From the NCBI GenBank assembly GCA_014904985.1, contig MU129007.1, positions 153,569 through 217,568 on the forward strand: a DNA stretch of 64,000 nt, in the 5' to 3' direction. How positions within the stretch are numbered: the first letter of the stretch is position 1; each line of letters starts with the position of its first letter. A program made the translations under genes and the position numbers. The stretch is from Hydnum rufescens UP504. Lineage: Eukaryota; Basidiomycota; Agaricomycetes; Cantharellales; Hydnaceae. The notes under the pieces were generated by a model, which was not told the DNA's origin, made no database searches, and worked only from the letters and a program-made list of their open reading frames with translations. Below are positions 9,376 through 21,671 of the stretch, one piece after another.

Positions 9376-10988
9376 CTATGAAGCTTCAGCATCCCACACC
9401 TCCTTTCGGCGTCGCGCTGCAGGATCCATTGACACCATGGGAACAGGTCTGGGAAGTGGTCTGACACCCGCGCGGGTGATCGTAGAGTGATGACTCTCCC
9501 CATAGGATGCAGGGAGCGAAGTAGCAAATGGGTGCGAATCATATAGGTAGGGGTCATAGGACTCCAAATCTTCTTCAAGATGCGGGCGCTGTAGAGGAGA
9601 GAGGCGAGCTTCAGGGCTGCTGTGCTGGGTGATCTCGCTGGTTACGGGGGACTCGAACATTTCGCTGGCAGCTGCGTCGGTATCCTTGACTACGTAATCA
9701 GAAGATGGCCCCTTCGCGTCGTTTCGATGGCAAATGTAGGGGCGGGTCGACTGAGGTCGACAATGCCATTCCCAGATTGTTTCGATTTGACGTCGAGATG
9801 GGATGACTGGCGTTGCCGTTGAGGGCTCGAACCCGGATTGGATTGGCTAGTAGTGCCGCGAGATGTCGCGCTGAGGTCGAAAGTCCCACCGCTATAAAGG
9901 GAACCGCGAACATTTAGAATTATCCGCATGGTCATAGTGACCGTGAGGACCGTCGTCATACTTCATTCAAGGGGAACCATTCTTGTCAATCGGGGGTGGG
10001 GGAAAGACGAGATGGGAGGCTGAATACCTTGTGACAATGGTTTTGACGGGATCCGCCTCATCCTGGGCCTTGATGAGGAAGAAGTACAGAAGATTAATAA
10101 GGTTGATACCCATTACCACCTGGAGCATGGCAAACGTGAGGAAAGCTGCAGTTCCGATAGGAAGCACCTCAGAACTCACAGCGTAGAGGGTGAGCCCATC
10201 ACGAATGGTTAGTTTCCACCATGATATATGCCTAGTCCGAAGCGATATAATGGAACGATTGAGCGCCAGAACGAACTAGAGAGGAAAATGATAAGTTGAT
10301 GCCAGAGGGGAACATGCAGAGTGTAACGCACAGTGATAATGTATAGGAGTGTCGGGGGTGCCCAATATACTCCGACCCAATCATGCTGAGGACCAGGTAT
10401 GCAGCCTTGGGTGGGCTTTAGGGGTACAATACGATAGAAGAAACAGCTTGCAAAGTGGACGGCGAATTGGACGAGAAGTAGAGCAGAAAGTGGGATTTTC
10501 ACACGTAGACTTTGCTCATAAATTGCGGAGGCACGAATGACGAGAGCACTGGAGCTGAGCATCATCAAGACGGCGGTCATAATAGGCTCAAAGAGATAGA
10601 AACGTCTGCAGCTGCTCTCCGAGAAGTTGGGATCAAGATATGTAACTCCTGACACCCGGAAAAAGTTAACGATAGGCCTGGGAACCGAAAGCAGAATTTC
10701 AGGCCAACTGACCGATCGCAATAAATTCTATGGGCATGATATAGCGCAGCAGGAGATAGATGACTTTAAGTAGAGGCCATCCTGGTGTTCTTTGTAAGCG
10801 CCATGTGCGGGGACTAAGGACTAATATCGAGGTGTGAAGATCTGATATGCATGAAGATGTGCGGATTAAGGCTCACCAAGGGTATCCCACGCTGCGACGG
10901 TCAAGGAACAAACGAGGAAATATCGGGCGGCACTCAGATGTGGGCCGAGAGCAAGGGAGGGGGGAAGGAGCTGCTGGATGGAACTCAT
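9376..10988 (-). CDS. DUF6533-type seven-helix membrane protein
   Basis: Membrane protein of a large basidiomycete family of unknown function. Start at 10988 (MSSIQQLLPPSLAL). Spliced text runs ARYFLVCSLTVAAWDTLG/WP, LLKVIYLLLRYIMPIEFIAI, SCRRFYLFEPIMTA, then several hydrophobic helices, FVLALNRSII, WWKLTIRDGLTLYAV, and MGINLINLLYFFLIKAQDEA. The cytoplasmic tail MRIILNVRGSLYSGGTFDLS is Ser/Pro-rich. In frame the ORF stops near 9690, but family-like tail text (SSDYVVKDTDAAASEMFESP) continues to 9376 in the next frame if the CCCC at 9709-9712 had one more base. A single-base error there is likely. Confidence 0.78.
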
Positions 10989-11899
10989 AATTTGGGCGCG
11001 GGTGAGTTTTCGGGGGAAGCCATTCTTTATAAGCAATTGCAATATATAATGGTCGCATAGCCACGGCACCTACCTGATCAGGATCGGCGATTGGCGATTA
11101 CGCCCTTGCCCTTGACAATGCCTTGGAGGGTACACACGGTATTTTCCAATACTCTGGCATGAGGAATCATCACTCGAGAACCCGCAGTCTTGTTGCGGGC
11201 CAGTCAGTAGATTGAAAATAGTCGTAGTTCACACATGGAATGATATTTCAACCAAAGAGACCTGTGCGATGGGCCTGATCCTTGGTTACAGGCTTACACC
11301 AAGAGACATTTCAATAGAGAAGTTAATTTTATTGCCATAGCCGACTTGAAAAATGTATTCTCTGGGGTCCCACCCCGTGACCGTGCTTATGAGCACAAGC
11401 TGGTCAATATTCGAACTACAGTGAATGAATCAGACCAGCTCCCGTGTCGGCCCAAGGGACTGCAACGTCGGGAGGTGGCGACAGTTTCCAGGCATGTTTT
11501 ATTAGGTTCCAATGATTCTTTATTCATGAAACCCCGAAATATTTCAACCAAGGTCTTACAGAATACAGATGCGGGTATTTTGTTCAAGATGACATGTCCA
11601 CATGTTGGTGGAGACCGGCATCCTCCGTAACGGATGTCACATGGACCCCGGATATCCTTGCGAAAAGTTCCCGGATCAAATCAGCCACAAAAACTAAATT
11701 TCCGTCGACATGAGCATCGCTGTAATTGCTCAGCTCCCCTATCAGGGCGACGAAATCTGTGAGTAAAATACACTATTGTCTGATGTCCGCACATTTCTGT
11801 GGGAGGCGAACGAATTCGGCAGGTGCCGTTTTAGGCTTCCACATGCTAAGAACCTCAATTGTCTTGCTAGGATAAGGTGTCCCCCCGCCCGAGATCGTC
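10989..11899. other. Divergent intergenic region
   Basis: Lies between the starts of the DUF6533-type gene and glycerol kinase, so it should hold both promoters. No open frame with family similarity was seen. Confidence 0.6.
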
Positions 11900-13887
11900 A
11901 TGGCCGGTCTAAAGCAAGGGGAATTCGTGGGCGCACTCGATTGTGGAACGACCTCTGTTCGCTTCATCGTCTTTGATTCCTTCGCTAACATTATTGCAGA
12001 GCATCAGCTCGAGTTTACCCAGTATTATCCTCGTCCTGGTTGGCACGGACACGATGCTACTGAGATTATCCAGGTTGCACAGGAATGCATCGCTGGAGCC
12101 GTGAGCAAACTGGAGGGGAAAGGCTGGTCCGGGAAGAGTATCAAGACCATCGGCATAACGAACCAACGTGAGACCACCGTTGCTTGGCACCGTATCTCGG
12201 GGAAGCCCCTATGTCAAGCTATTGTATGGACGGACACGAGAAATAAAGGCGAGGTCACTGCGTATGAGCGCAAGCTCAATGAAGTGGGCTTCGAAGTCGA
12301 AGATGGCTCGTTTGTCCAGGGGCGATGATGCTGTGGAGATCCTCAAGACATTGTGGGTATACTGACAGAGAAATATACGCTAGGACCGCCTACTGACCGC
12401 TGGGATTAATATGATCGAAAGGACGGGCTTGAAACTGTCAACTTACTTTTCGGCTCTAAAGTTGCACTGGATGATTCAGCATTATCCAGAGGTAAAAGAG
12501 GCCCACGAATCTGATAACCTGTTATTCGGGACTGGTAGACTCATGGGTCGTCTATGTCAGTCAATTCGACTTTCTCCTTTATGCGTCTAACTTCACATCC
12601 GATTCATTTGTTGGAAGAATTTGACGGGGGGCGCCGCGGCTAATGGTCTACATATCATCGATGTTACAAATGCATCCAGAACACTCCTTCTGAACCTAAA
12701 CACATTGGAATGGTCACACTCCCTTCTCCGTTTCTTTTCCCTCAAGCCATCCATCCTTCCCCGCATCGTTTCGTCTTCCGAAGTCTATGGGACAATCTCA
12801 TCTGGCCCGCTCGAAGGCGTCCCGATTGCTGGAATTGTAGGCGATCAACAAGCCGCTCTGGTTGGCAACAAATGCTTCGCTCCTGGAGAGGCTAAAAATA
12901 CGTATGGCACTGGTGCATTCTTATTGTTCAATACTGGCCACGAGGTCATTAAGAGCCAGAATGGTCTCCTGAGCACGGTGGCGTACCAAAACGGCCCTGG
13001 AGCCAAGCCATTCTATGCACTCGAAGGCAGCAGTGAGTCACACGTCCTGAGTATCTACTACCATCGTCGCTCTGAGGCCGCTGTGCAGTTGGTGTCGCAG
13101 GAAGTGCCGTTAAATGGTGGCACCAAACTCCAACAGGAATTGTGCTGTAGATTGACCCCTTTGTACAGGCTACGCGATAAGATGGGCCTAATTAATTCCG
13201 CAGCAGAGGTCAACGTCCTCGCAGAAAAAGAATCCACATCCGGCGGAGTGTACTTTGTTACGGCGTTCGGAGGCCTTCTTGCCCCATACTGGGATACTAG
13301 CGCAGGAGGCATGCTCATCGGTATGGTTCCCACTGTGTATCTGTGTGCGCTGCATATTAACAGTCGTATTCTGCGGAAAACTTGTTCTTGTAGGTTTGAC
13401 ACTGTACACCAACCCTTCGCATATTGCTCGAGCGACACTCGAAGCCGTCTCGTATTCTACTCGTGCTGTTCTCGAGGCGATGAAAGCAGACAGTGGTGTT
13501 GAGCTCCGACACCTCAAAGTAGACGGTGGAATGACGAATGGTGATATCGTCATGCAAATCCAAGCCGACATTGGCGGTTTTGACGTCGTCAGACCTGAAA
13601 TGCGGGAGTACGTGACACGAAGGTCTCGGACCGCATCATAATGGATCTTCCTAACCCCTTTCTGATCAAGATCAACGGCCCTTGGTTGCGCTCTTCTTGC
13701 CGGATCTGCGATTCGTCTCTTCGGATGGGATATTTCCAAGCCTGAGACTCTCGATAAGGTCAACACTGCAGGCAGTACGACTTTCTCGCCTAAGCTGGGA
13801 GAAGAGGAGCGAGCCAGTGGCTGGAAAGGCTGGCAACGAGCCGTCGAGAAAAGTAGGGGCTGGGAAGATGTTCAGGAAGAAGATTGA
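11900..13887 (+). CDS. GUT1: Glycerol kinase
   Basis: FGGY-family kinase turning glycerol and ATP into glycerol 3-phosphate in the cytosol. Seen: [16 protein letters not shown] (phosphate-binding motif), [133 protein letters not shown], and the C-terminal [13 protein letters not shown]. Introns at the TL/TG, VY/NL, S/IGVAG, KW/LRD, IG/LTL and RE/STALG joins all splice in phase. Two one-base breaks remain, a GGGG at 12319-12322 (one too many) and a GG at 12534-12535 (one too many). With over 500 conserved codons intact, I call it a working gene with sequence errors. It pairs with GUT2 at 46.4 kb. Confidence 0.9.
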
Positions 13888-15038
13888 GTCAGGTACTGTG
13901 ACATACCTCAACAAGGGGAGCTTCAAATTTTTCCTCTGGCCCCGGGTCGCTGAATTTTTGTACATGTTTTTTTTGATGTTGTAAACAAAGCTACCGAGGG
14001 TCGAAATGAATTTGTAAATTTCGCCCCGCCTGCGGGGGCTGAGCCAGTATTGACAGCCGTGTCCACGTCTCAAGGACATTGAGGGCTCGAGGGAAACTGC
14101 ACTGTACTAATAACAGTAGATCATTGTGGGCTTTCGAGGTCACCGAGTTCTCCCTGACGTGGCTCACTCATGATGTTATTGCAGCTTGATAACGCGATTA
14201 TGACCCTCGGCTGTCCGCCGTCTGTAGCTTGCGGAACCTCGTAATACAAATGTGCTCAGCGGCCCCGCGTCTGTCTGGGATATGGCCACGAATGCACTTG
14301 GTTCCTCAAAATAAGTTTACTGGAAGAAAAGGCAGGGGTACTGTACTGCACACAGGTGGTTTTGAGGAGGGGGATTCGCATCCTTGCCGGAGGGTGTTAT
14401 GATACAGGTAGAGCGATATAATAAAGATCCTGAGGTACGGTACAGTAGTCATTTTCCTTACTCTCATGATTGAAATAATCCAGCCCTAAACGGTTTTTCG
14501 AGGATCCCCTCTGAGAATTGAATCCATCCCACCCGACGCTTAAGCCTCAGGTCATGCAGATCGTCTATGACTATTGGGCGATGACAGAAACTGAGTCTTC
14601 TGAGCATGTGGAGGGGTGAAATCAGGGAGGAACGTTGGGCAGCCAACAGACACCGTATGCAGTTCAGTTAGCATTTGGTCACGCGCGTGCGCAGACTAGA
14701 TTGGATTCCGGGAATAGCTACTCAGAGCGTCATTTACTAGGAGGATCTAATCCAAGGGTAATCAGGACCACAGCAAATGAGTCTATGAGAACTAGTTCAC
14801 CTTTCAATTCTTCTCGGCATTGCGTGATCCCAGAATGGATTGGAGCAGATTATATAGCGTTGCATCCCATGAGATGCACTGAATCCAACACAGGCAATAC
14901 CCTGTGCACTAGCCAGGCGCTCTTTCACTTTCAACGCCGGCCAATCTTCCGTCTCCGTGGACAGAATCGGGGTGCAGGTAATGTGCTAGCCTATTTATCA
15001 TACCAAGCCTTGGCCTGATACGCTACGATAAGTAAATA
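13888..15038. other. Gene-free stretch
   Basis: Downstream of glycerol kinase. Only short random-looking frames; nothing recognised. Confidence 0.55.
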
Positions 15039-15704
15039 TTAGGTAGTGAGACCATTTCCAACATACCGATCCACGTAGTGATCTTTCCACAAGTTCTCGC
15101 CGATATTGAATAGGACCTTGGGAACGTAATTCCCTTCGTAAGTCCAGCCTGCGGGACCGTGGTCTAGAAGCACTGCAATGGGCTTTCCATATTCCCTAAC
15201 GTGTTGCTCTCGGGGTTGCTTCCCAACACCCATAGTGATTGAACGATTGAGAATTCGTTGCGGTAGTCTTTGAACCGGCCGAAGTCCTGTTTACTAAGAT
15301 AGAGAGTCCACTTCGTCGAACTGCAGTCAAATTTAGGTCAGTGAGCTTAGATATATATTCGCACTCGTAGGAAATGCCATACATTTGAACCTGATGGCAA
15401 TTCGTCAGTATTTTCATTCCACCACGGGATAAACCGTGGTCACCTTGCTCTCGCGCTGAATTCGATACATTGCCTTACAGAGACTAGGTTGATCCTCATG
15501 CCACACCGAGGAACAAGCGTTGGGTTTAGTTGGAAGAGGGTAAGCTCCCATACGCTTAAGACCTGCTGATCGCATCAGGCGGTACTCCTCCATAGACTGG
15601 AGTGGAAAGTGACTGGTATGTGTGCATGAGCATACAAAACATAACGACCTTTGGCACTCCAGAAAGAAGGGGCGGGTCCACCACCGGAGAGACTGCATCC
15701 CCAA
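15039..15704 (-). pseudogene. Degraded second copy of the coiled-coil family gene at 15854-17361
   Basis: Pieces in different frames match the neighbouring gene in the same order: SVWHEDQPSL beside VWHGDQSGLF, LYLSKQDF...EFSIVQ beside IYLSPEDL...KFSILT, and GKPIAVLL...WTYEGNYVPKVLF beside GKPVPIFM...WSYEGTFISKPLF. The frame changes at least three times, so it is a tandem duplicate that has decayed. Confidence 0.65.
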
Positions 15705-15853
15705 TAACTGTCGTTAAATTCTACACCTCGTCAGAAAGCAAGGTTTCAATTTACCTCCTAATACCTCACTCGGACGTAGAATCCTGTCTCTTTACACCTC
15801 GGCTGACCTACAAGATATAGATAAGTAGTAAACTAGACCAAAACAAGAAATCT

Positions 15854-17361
15854 TCAAAACCTTAGAGTGGTTCTGCCCCCGGCTCTCGTCTGGTTCAGCG
15901 TCAATCGACTGAATGGATGCTGAGGAATGGACTTCATACCATCACGAGCTGAACCTGCGTCCTGGATAGGATAGGTCAATACCCGATCAGAATACCACCT
16001 ATAAATACATACCTTCAAGGATGTGTATAGCTGAAGATCCCATCCTACTCGCTTGAATGTAACACACACAATTTGGTCACCCCGCGCATATCTTCGCATC
16101 GCTGTGTTAATGGCAACTTGACCCTCCGGCGTCATGGGATCCGGATGAACACAATGCGCAAATCTTTCCGTGATGGCGACTTTCGACTGGCGTTATTCAC
16201 TGCCATCAGATATTAGGATGTAACACGTAAGTCCTTCCAAACGTACTGATTTGAATGGTGGGCTTGGCCAGAGAACGTCACCCAGGACAAACAAAGGTTT
16301 GCTGATAAATGTACCTTCATAGGACCACGCAGAACGATCCCGACGCATGAAGATAGGGACAGGCTTGCCGAACAATCTCCGAATCCGATCACCCGAGTCT
16401 TTGCCATAGGAGTGAGGAGCCACCATTAGATTCGTCGTCAATATAGAAAACTTGTCGGCCACGTCGGTCGTTCCCTCTAAATCTTCGGGGGAGAGGTATA
16501 TCATTGAACTAGTCGGAGGCCAGCTATCCTCGGACTATGAGACACTTCGACGGCCATGTTCAGTGAGCACGACAGCGTACATACCCCTTCTCCTGTACAG
16601 AATACAATGGGACATTTTGATACAATACACCACCCAAGCGAAACGTACCTCCTTGGCTCTGACACTTTCTATCAGTTCAAACAACCCAGACTGATCCCCG
16701 TGCCATACAGGAGCGGCAGAGAGTGGCTTCGACCCACCGTCGGAAGTGTGCACATCCTCAAGCCGCCAAGAGCGCCATGAGTTAAACACGGTCATTGACT
16801 GGTGGGAATTATCATTCGCGAGAAGGACCCCAACTGCCGAGAGACGAACCTCAGGCGAGCCTGCAAACACATATTTGTCCAAGTTCAAGTGGCAATATTC
16901 TTTTCCGGCATACGATGGAGCATTGCGAACCGCGCCAACACGAGCGGTGTCCTCCCTAAAAGTAGAATCATCTGAAGAGACTTCTTTAGCCAGGGGTGCT
17001 TTGGATTTCTAATTTAGGATGGTTTGAATGTGAGAAACAAGGAAACTGCCAAACAAAAAAAGGGTCATCAGGGAACATACGTTCACGGTGGGCCTGGCAT
17101 TTGACGGAGGAAGAGCAGGAAGGAGGTGGTCTAATTCCGTGCGCACTTGCGCCAGCTCCTCCTTTTTGGCTTCCAGTTTAATTTCAAGCTCGGTAATTTT
17201 TTTCTGGACAGGTGCACATGGGGATAAACCAAAAAATTACTATGGATATCGCAAGATACCTTCTTTAACGTCAATTTTTTACGGAGACGCGTGTTTTCAT
17301 CCTCTGTCAACCGGGAAAGCTCCTCCAAGAGAACGGGATCAGTTCCAATTACGGAAGTCAT
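15854..17361 (-). CDS. Uncharacterised fungal protein: N-terminal coiled coil plus conserved C-terminal domain
   Basis: Function unknown. Start at 17361 (MTSVIGTDPVLLEELSRL). The first two exons form a leucine/lysine-rich coiled coil (ENTRLRKKLTLKK, ITELEIKLEAKKEELAQVR). Then come LDKYVFAGSPEVRLSAVGV, VFNSWRSWRLEDV, APVWHGDQSGLFELIESVR, IYLSPEDLEG, FSILTTNLMVAPHSYGKDSG, GKPVPIFMRRDRSAWSYEG, TFISKPLFVLGDVLWPSP and MTPEGQVAINTAMRRYARGD, QIVCVTFKRVGWDLQLY. The style resembles fungal DUF6697-like proteins, but I could not confirm this. The join after RAKEV (about 16650 to 16500) and the last exon are uncertain. A decayed copy follows it and a related N-terminal piece precedes it. Confidence 0.6.
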
Positions 17362-17581
17362 GGTATCTACGTGCTCAGGAACACAGAAGCCAGGGTTTTT
17401 CGAGCTTCAGAGCCTTGTTAGCCAAGAAGACGAACAGAACGGGAGGTCTATCCAGCTGAGGGAATCCTGAAAACCACCGGGGCATGCCGAATATTGAAAT
17501 CCCCGACTCCTCAACAATATTGACAAGCGTCCAGCCAAGCCCCTAGTCGAGCTATCCGAGAAAATAGGGCTACTGCTCCCA

Positions 17582-18061
17582 CTAGCTTTCCAACTTGCGC
17601 TTTTTCGCGGATCGCTGAAATGGAGGCGTGGGTGCCTCAGTGTCGCACGCCTGCAGGTCACAAATTACTCACTTCGGTTTTTGGTTCTGGATCATACCTC
17701 GTCGGATCTACAACCGAATCGTCGGAATCGTTGGAATCGTCGGGATCGTCGGAATCCGAATCAATGAGGATCATCTTTGTGGGCTTTTTTGGAGGCGACT
17801 GTCTTTGTGTATGTTCTTGCGCTCGAGCGTCTTGCAACTCAGTTTTCAGCGTGTTCAAGGCAGCTTGAGTCTGTTCAAACTGATGCTTGAGATCAAGAAT
17901 GAGCTCCTGCATCGACTCGCACGATGAGAATCCGCGGCTCAGGCTGCAGGTGATCGAGATTTCACCTCTGACTCTGCCAAATCCTTCTTCAGCCTCTGGT
18001 TTTTTTGACGGAGAAGTCTCAGGCGCTCCTCGTTAGTCGGCTCTGCCGCATTCCGGGGCAT
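17582..18061 (-). CDS. Small coiled-coil acidic protein, probably a partial relative of the neighbouring gene
   Basis: Start at 18061: MPRNAAEPTNEERLRLLRQK, an intron, then ELILDLKHQFEQTQAALNTL, a stretch rich in Asp and Ser (DSDSDDPDDSNDSDDSVVD), a second intron, and a short basic end KKRKLES that could be a nuclear localisation signal. The order coiled coil plus acidic linker recalls the N-terminus of the gene at 15854-17361, but the conserved C-terminal domain is missing. It may be a truncated paralogue or the head of a longer broken gene. Confidence 0.45.
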
Positions 18062-19322
18062 GGAGAAAGACCGGATTAATTGAATGGCACCTGCCCTCGG
18101 TATTGGCCGTGATCTCGGGACCTCGTGAGAGAAAAATTAATGTTGCAATACTGAATCTGCAGGTCTTCGTTGTTTGCTTCTAATCCTCATGACCTCAGAG
18201 GCGTATTATACAGGGTTGTGAAGTACTCTGGCGCGTTAGGTCCCGACTAAGCGTCCAGTACACCCTGGGGATACTGATCCTGCGTTCGAGGAGCCAAGGT
18301 CCATACCATTGATAGGACTGTTGTTCATATTTGGAGGAGCCATATTCCCCTCCCTTAGCCATCTCCAACCTCAATGGCCACTTTTCTTCGCCCCAGACGC
18401 ACGGGTGCGTAATCCAACCTACCTCTATTTTAACTCGACAATTAACATCAGTAGAAAGTGGATGCTGTGCTTCTCGGACGTTCCAAATTACCCTCGTTCT
18501 CGGACTGACATGTATGTGATCCTCTCTTTCGCCTCGGAGACAATCTGGGGAAAGCTTGGCATCTTGCAGTTAGTGTATCGATCATTCGGCTTCGCAATTT
18601 CACTGTTCTTTCTGTTCGTTCTTCGACGTCGTCATCGCTAATCCAGATCCGTCGACGCCCTTTCTCACAGTTCACTTAGAACTCAGGAGCATTGCAACTT
18701 GTCACGACCATCTTTATGATGGAATTGACATGGTGAGGATCAGCTGTGTGGTATGCACAGGTTGTTCGGTATCTGATGATTGTGGACCCTGCTCCATTGA
18801 TTTCATATACATCCGCGCGGCATCCTGAGTTTGTTCCTGCGCACCCATTTTGACACACAAAGACACTCTTGCATTATCGATTTGGACGGTGTCCATTTGA
18901 AGTTCGGATCATGATTCATCTGCTGAAATCTTCCACAAGGACTGAATTTCCTGGTCAAGTTTCCCTTGTCTCGTCTTCTGCCTGCTGCAAGGCGGAGAAT
19001 GTTCAAATTTTTAATCGATCGTGCATCGATTTGAACGTTAGAATTGTATTATTAGCTGAAGATGGCGGGAAAGAAATTGTTGGAATATCGGGACAGCCAG
19101 GACGACACGCTCATATGTCTGCCAAAGGAATACACTAAATCGACCAGAGTCGTCTAGGCACATTGGATATTGGATATAGGATACGAAAACTTGATAGGAA
19201 CGACCATCGCGCGCACATCAATGTCAGACAAAAGAAATGATTCTAATGTCAGACCTGTTCGAGAAAAAATTTGAATCTGAGTCAACGCTTTCTGCATGAG
19301 AAGAGAATACCGATCCGCATCC
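18062..19322. other. Gene-free stretch
   Basis: Between the coiled-coil family and the ammonium transporter 3' end. No recognised coding or repeat structure. Confidence 0.5.
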
Positions 19323-21671
19323 TTATATCACGTCTAGGACTTTCTTATCATCTCGACTACCATCGGTATCAAAGTCGGCAAACCCGGTTCTGAAGTCAGG
19401 ATTGCGGCCAATGTCAATGATAGACATATGGCGAGGTCGGCTGAAGTCTTGTGCTACTTTTTCAAGACTGGCCATGCGGATAGAAAAGCGCGGATTTTCG
19501 GAACGGGACCTCTGAACGGGCGGATTGGCGTCGAAATCTCGCAAAAGCTCGACAAAGTCTATGGCTGTCGAACGGCGAAACATTATCAGCCACGTCACAT
19601 CAAGTACTCTCGTCAGAAAGCAATAAAATCTTTACCATATTCGCCAATCTACAAAGTTGGACAGTAGACCGATAGTAAATCTCGAAGACACGGAAGAAGC
19701 TACAGAATCAAAGCATACCTGATCTTCGTCCATTCCGTTGGTTTCTGCTTCCTCTGGCGCTCGTAGTTGCAGGAAAGGGACGAGATCAAAGCCTTGGCGA
19801 GAAGTGCCGTAATGACAAATGTGTATGCAGCCGTTGCACAAATATACCCCAACTGGATATATATCCGTTTGCAATTGTTCTGGATACATCCACCTGGGCA
19901 TCGCAAGTAACTGTTATATCAATGACAAATGTGACCAGATTGTTTCGCACCCTTGACTGTGGTATTGACATTGTCCAGCGAGATGATGTAGTCTGCCGCA
20001 AATAGAGCGTTTGCCATTAGGCCAAGCATACCACCAACGCCGTGCTGTGCAAATATATCAAGGGAATCATCGATTCCCATAATATGCTTCACTGTCAGGA
20101 AGATCTGTGAGCGCGATCCCCAAGCTAGAATAGAAGGGGCACCGGAATACATTTTGTTGCATAATTACAGACACCTCCAGCAACGATTCCAAGGATAATA
20201 CTGGCCCATGCTGGTATGAACCCACTGCTCGGAGTGGAAGCCACGAGGCCCGATATAGTTCCACAACAGAAACTAACCATAGAATACTGGACACCAATGT
20301 CATTAGCATGAACTTCATTTTGAAAGATGAGGGAACATTTTACCTTCCCCTGCACCCGAAAATCAAGGAGGCACCAAACCAAGCCAGCCATTGCAGCACA
20401 AATATTGGAGTTCCACGCGGCGTATACAGCTCGTAAGTTTGCCCCATATGCGGAGCCGGCATTGAAACCTATCCATCCGAACCAAAGGATGAATGTCCCC
20501 AAACATACAAAAGAAACATTGTGGGGCCTATGAAGCATAGAGATAGCAATGTTGACTTATGTCAGCACGGACTCGATGTCACCACCTGAGATCATTTTAC
20601 GAACCGGAAATTGACCAGCTCGCGTTTGCGCCGAGGCCCGAGTACAAATGCATACGCAAGCCCCCGAAACCACTACAAATTTCGACCGGTCCACCACCAG
20701 AGAAGTCCAGCACACCCCATTTAGCCGCCCAACCATTGATACCCCATGCCCATTGGGCAATGACACAATATACGAGAGTGGTCCATAGAAAGCTGAATAT
20801 CATCGCAGGCATGACTCGCCCCCGTTCTGCGATCTGTCAATATATGCATCAGTATTTCGTACCATATGCTTTCGCGAGGGGTCGAAAATTTACAGCGCCA
20901 ACAAGAATAGCTACCTATGGAACAGGTTTTAACGCGGCCTCCCGGGTGAACGAAGTAAACTTGCCGTGACACAAGCAAATTCCATCTGGATAAATGAGAA
21001 CAGCAGCTCGGAAACGAGAGGTGAGCCCGGGGAAGCCATGGCGAGTACGTTTCTTAATCCGACGTTGTTCAGATTTCCTGATACACGGGAATTAGAATGG
21101 AGAAGTTTGGAGTCGCCATGATGCCATGGACACACCAATGAATCCATTCGTAGCGGTTCTGCTGAACGCAAGAGAGTAACCCCATAGGTACCATTGAAAG
21201 ACCACAACAGCATTGGAGAACACAACCGCCAATAGTAACTGGAGGGAATTTTTTCGCCTGGCAAGTCCACCGTAGAGGAATGCGAGCCCTGGGATCATAA
21301 ATAGGATAAGAGCGCTACTGAGAATAACAAACGCCGTGTCCCCTCGGTCAAAAGAGATCTGGTCAACTTGTCCTGGGGAGTCGTCGTTAGACGGGTCCGG
21401 TACATTTGGACATTCGATTTAATGAAAGTCAAGCGCACTTGCAAGGACTGGGAGACGCCGCGACATGTCTGGACGATAGTTATGAAGCCGAACCCTCGTT
21501 CTTGCGAGAGAGTGCACCAGAGAGTGTGGAACAGAAAGGAAATGGAACGGCAGAACAGGAGAAAAACAAGAGACTTAAAGGGTGACGGTGAGGGCTTATG
21601 TTTTTGCGACTCCTAGCAGGAGGATGCTGGTAAAATGCATTATACACGGCTGACGTCAAGGTTACGGCCAT
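19323..21671 (-). CDS. Ammonium transporter (Mep/Amt family)
   Basis: Plasma-membrane ammonium channel with about 11 helices. Words seen in order: TAFVILSSALILFMIPGLAF, YGGLARRKNSLQLLLAVVF, WYLWGYSLAFS, LRNVLAMASPGSP, AILVGA/IAERGRVMPAM, WAWGINGWAAKWGVLDFSGG, GPVEICSGFGG, AYAFVLGPRRKRELVNFR, PHNVSFVCLGTFILWFGWIG, FNAGSAYGANLRAVYAAWNS, FIPAWASIILGIVAGGVCNY, IDDSLDIFAQHGVGGMLGLM and a long cytoplasmic tail ending at 19323. Start at 21671 joins in phase over a 238-base intron, with moderate support. Two tiny exons (13 and 21 bases) and one GC-AG intron are used. Two one-base breaks: CCCCC at 20661-20665 and CC at 19792-19793 (each one short). Confidence 0.88.

Noticed and set aside
9825..9845. 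T-arm-like GGGTTCGAGCCC on the minus strand, suggesting a tRNA
   Set aside because: No acceptor, D or anticodon arms can be paired around it, and it lies inside the coding tail of the DUF6533-type gene.
12621..13502. Long single frame inside glycerol kinase, as if intron-free
   Set aside because: Its middle and end run through introns; family text appears only after splicing out 13034-about 13091, 13116-13169 and 13321-13392.
11900..13887. Calling glycerol kinase a pseudogene because of two frame breaks
   Set aside because: Over 500 conserved codons and six in-phase introns are intact, and the same kind of one-base break is seen in many other essential genes here, so sequence error is more likely.
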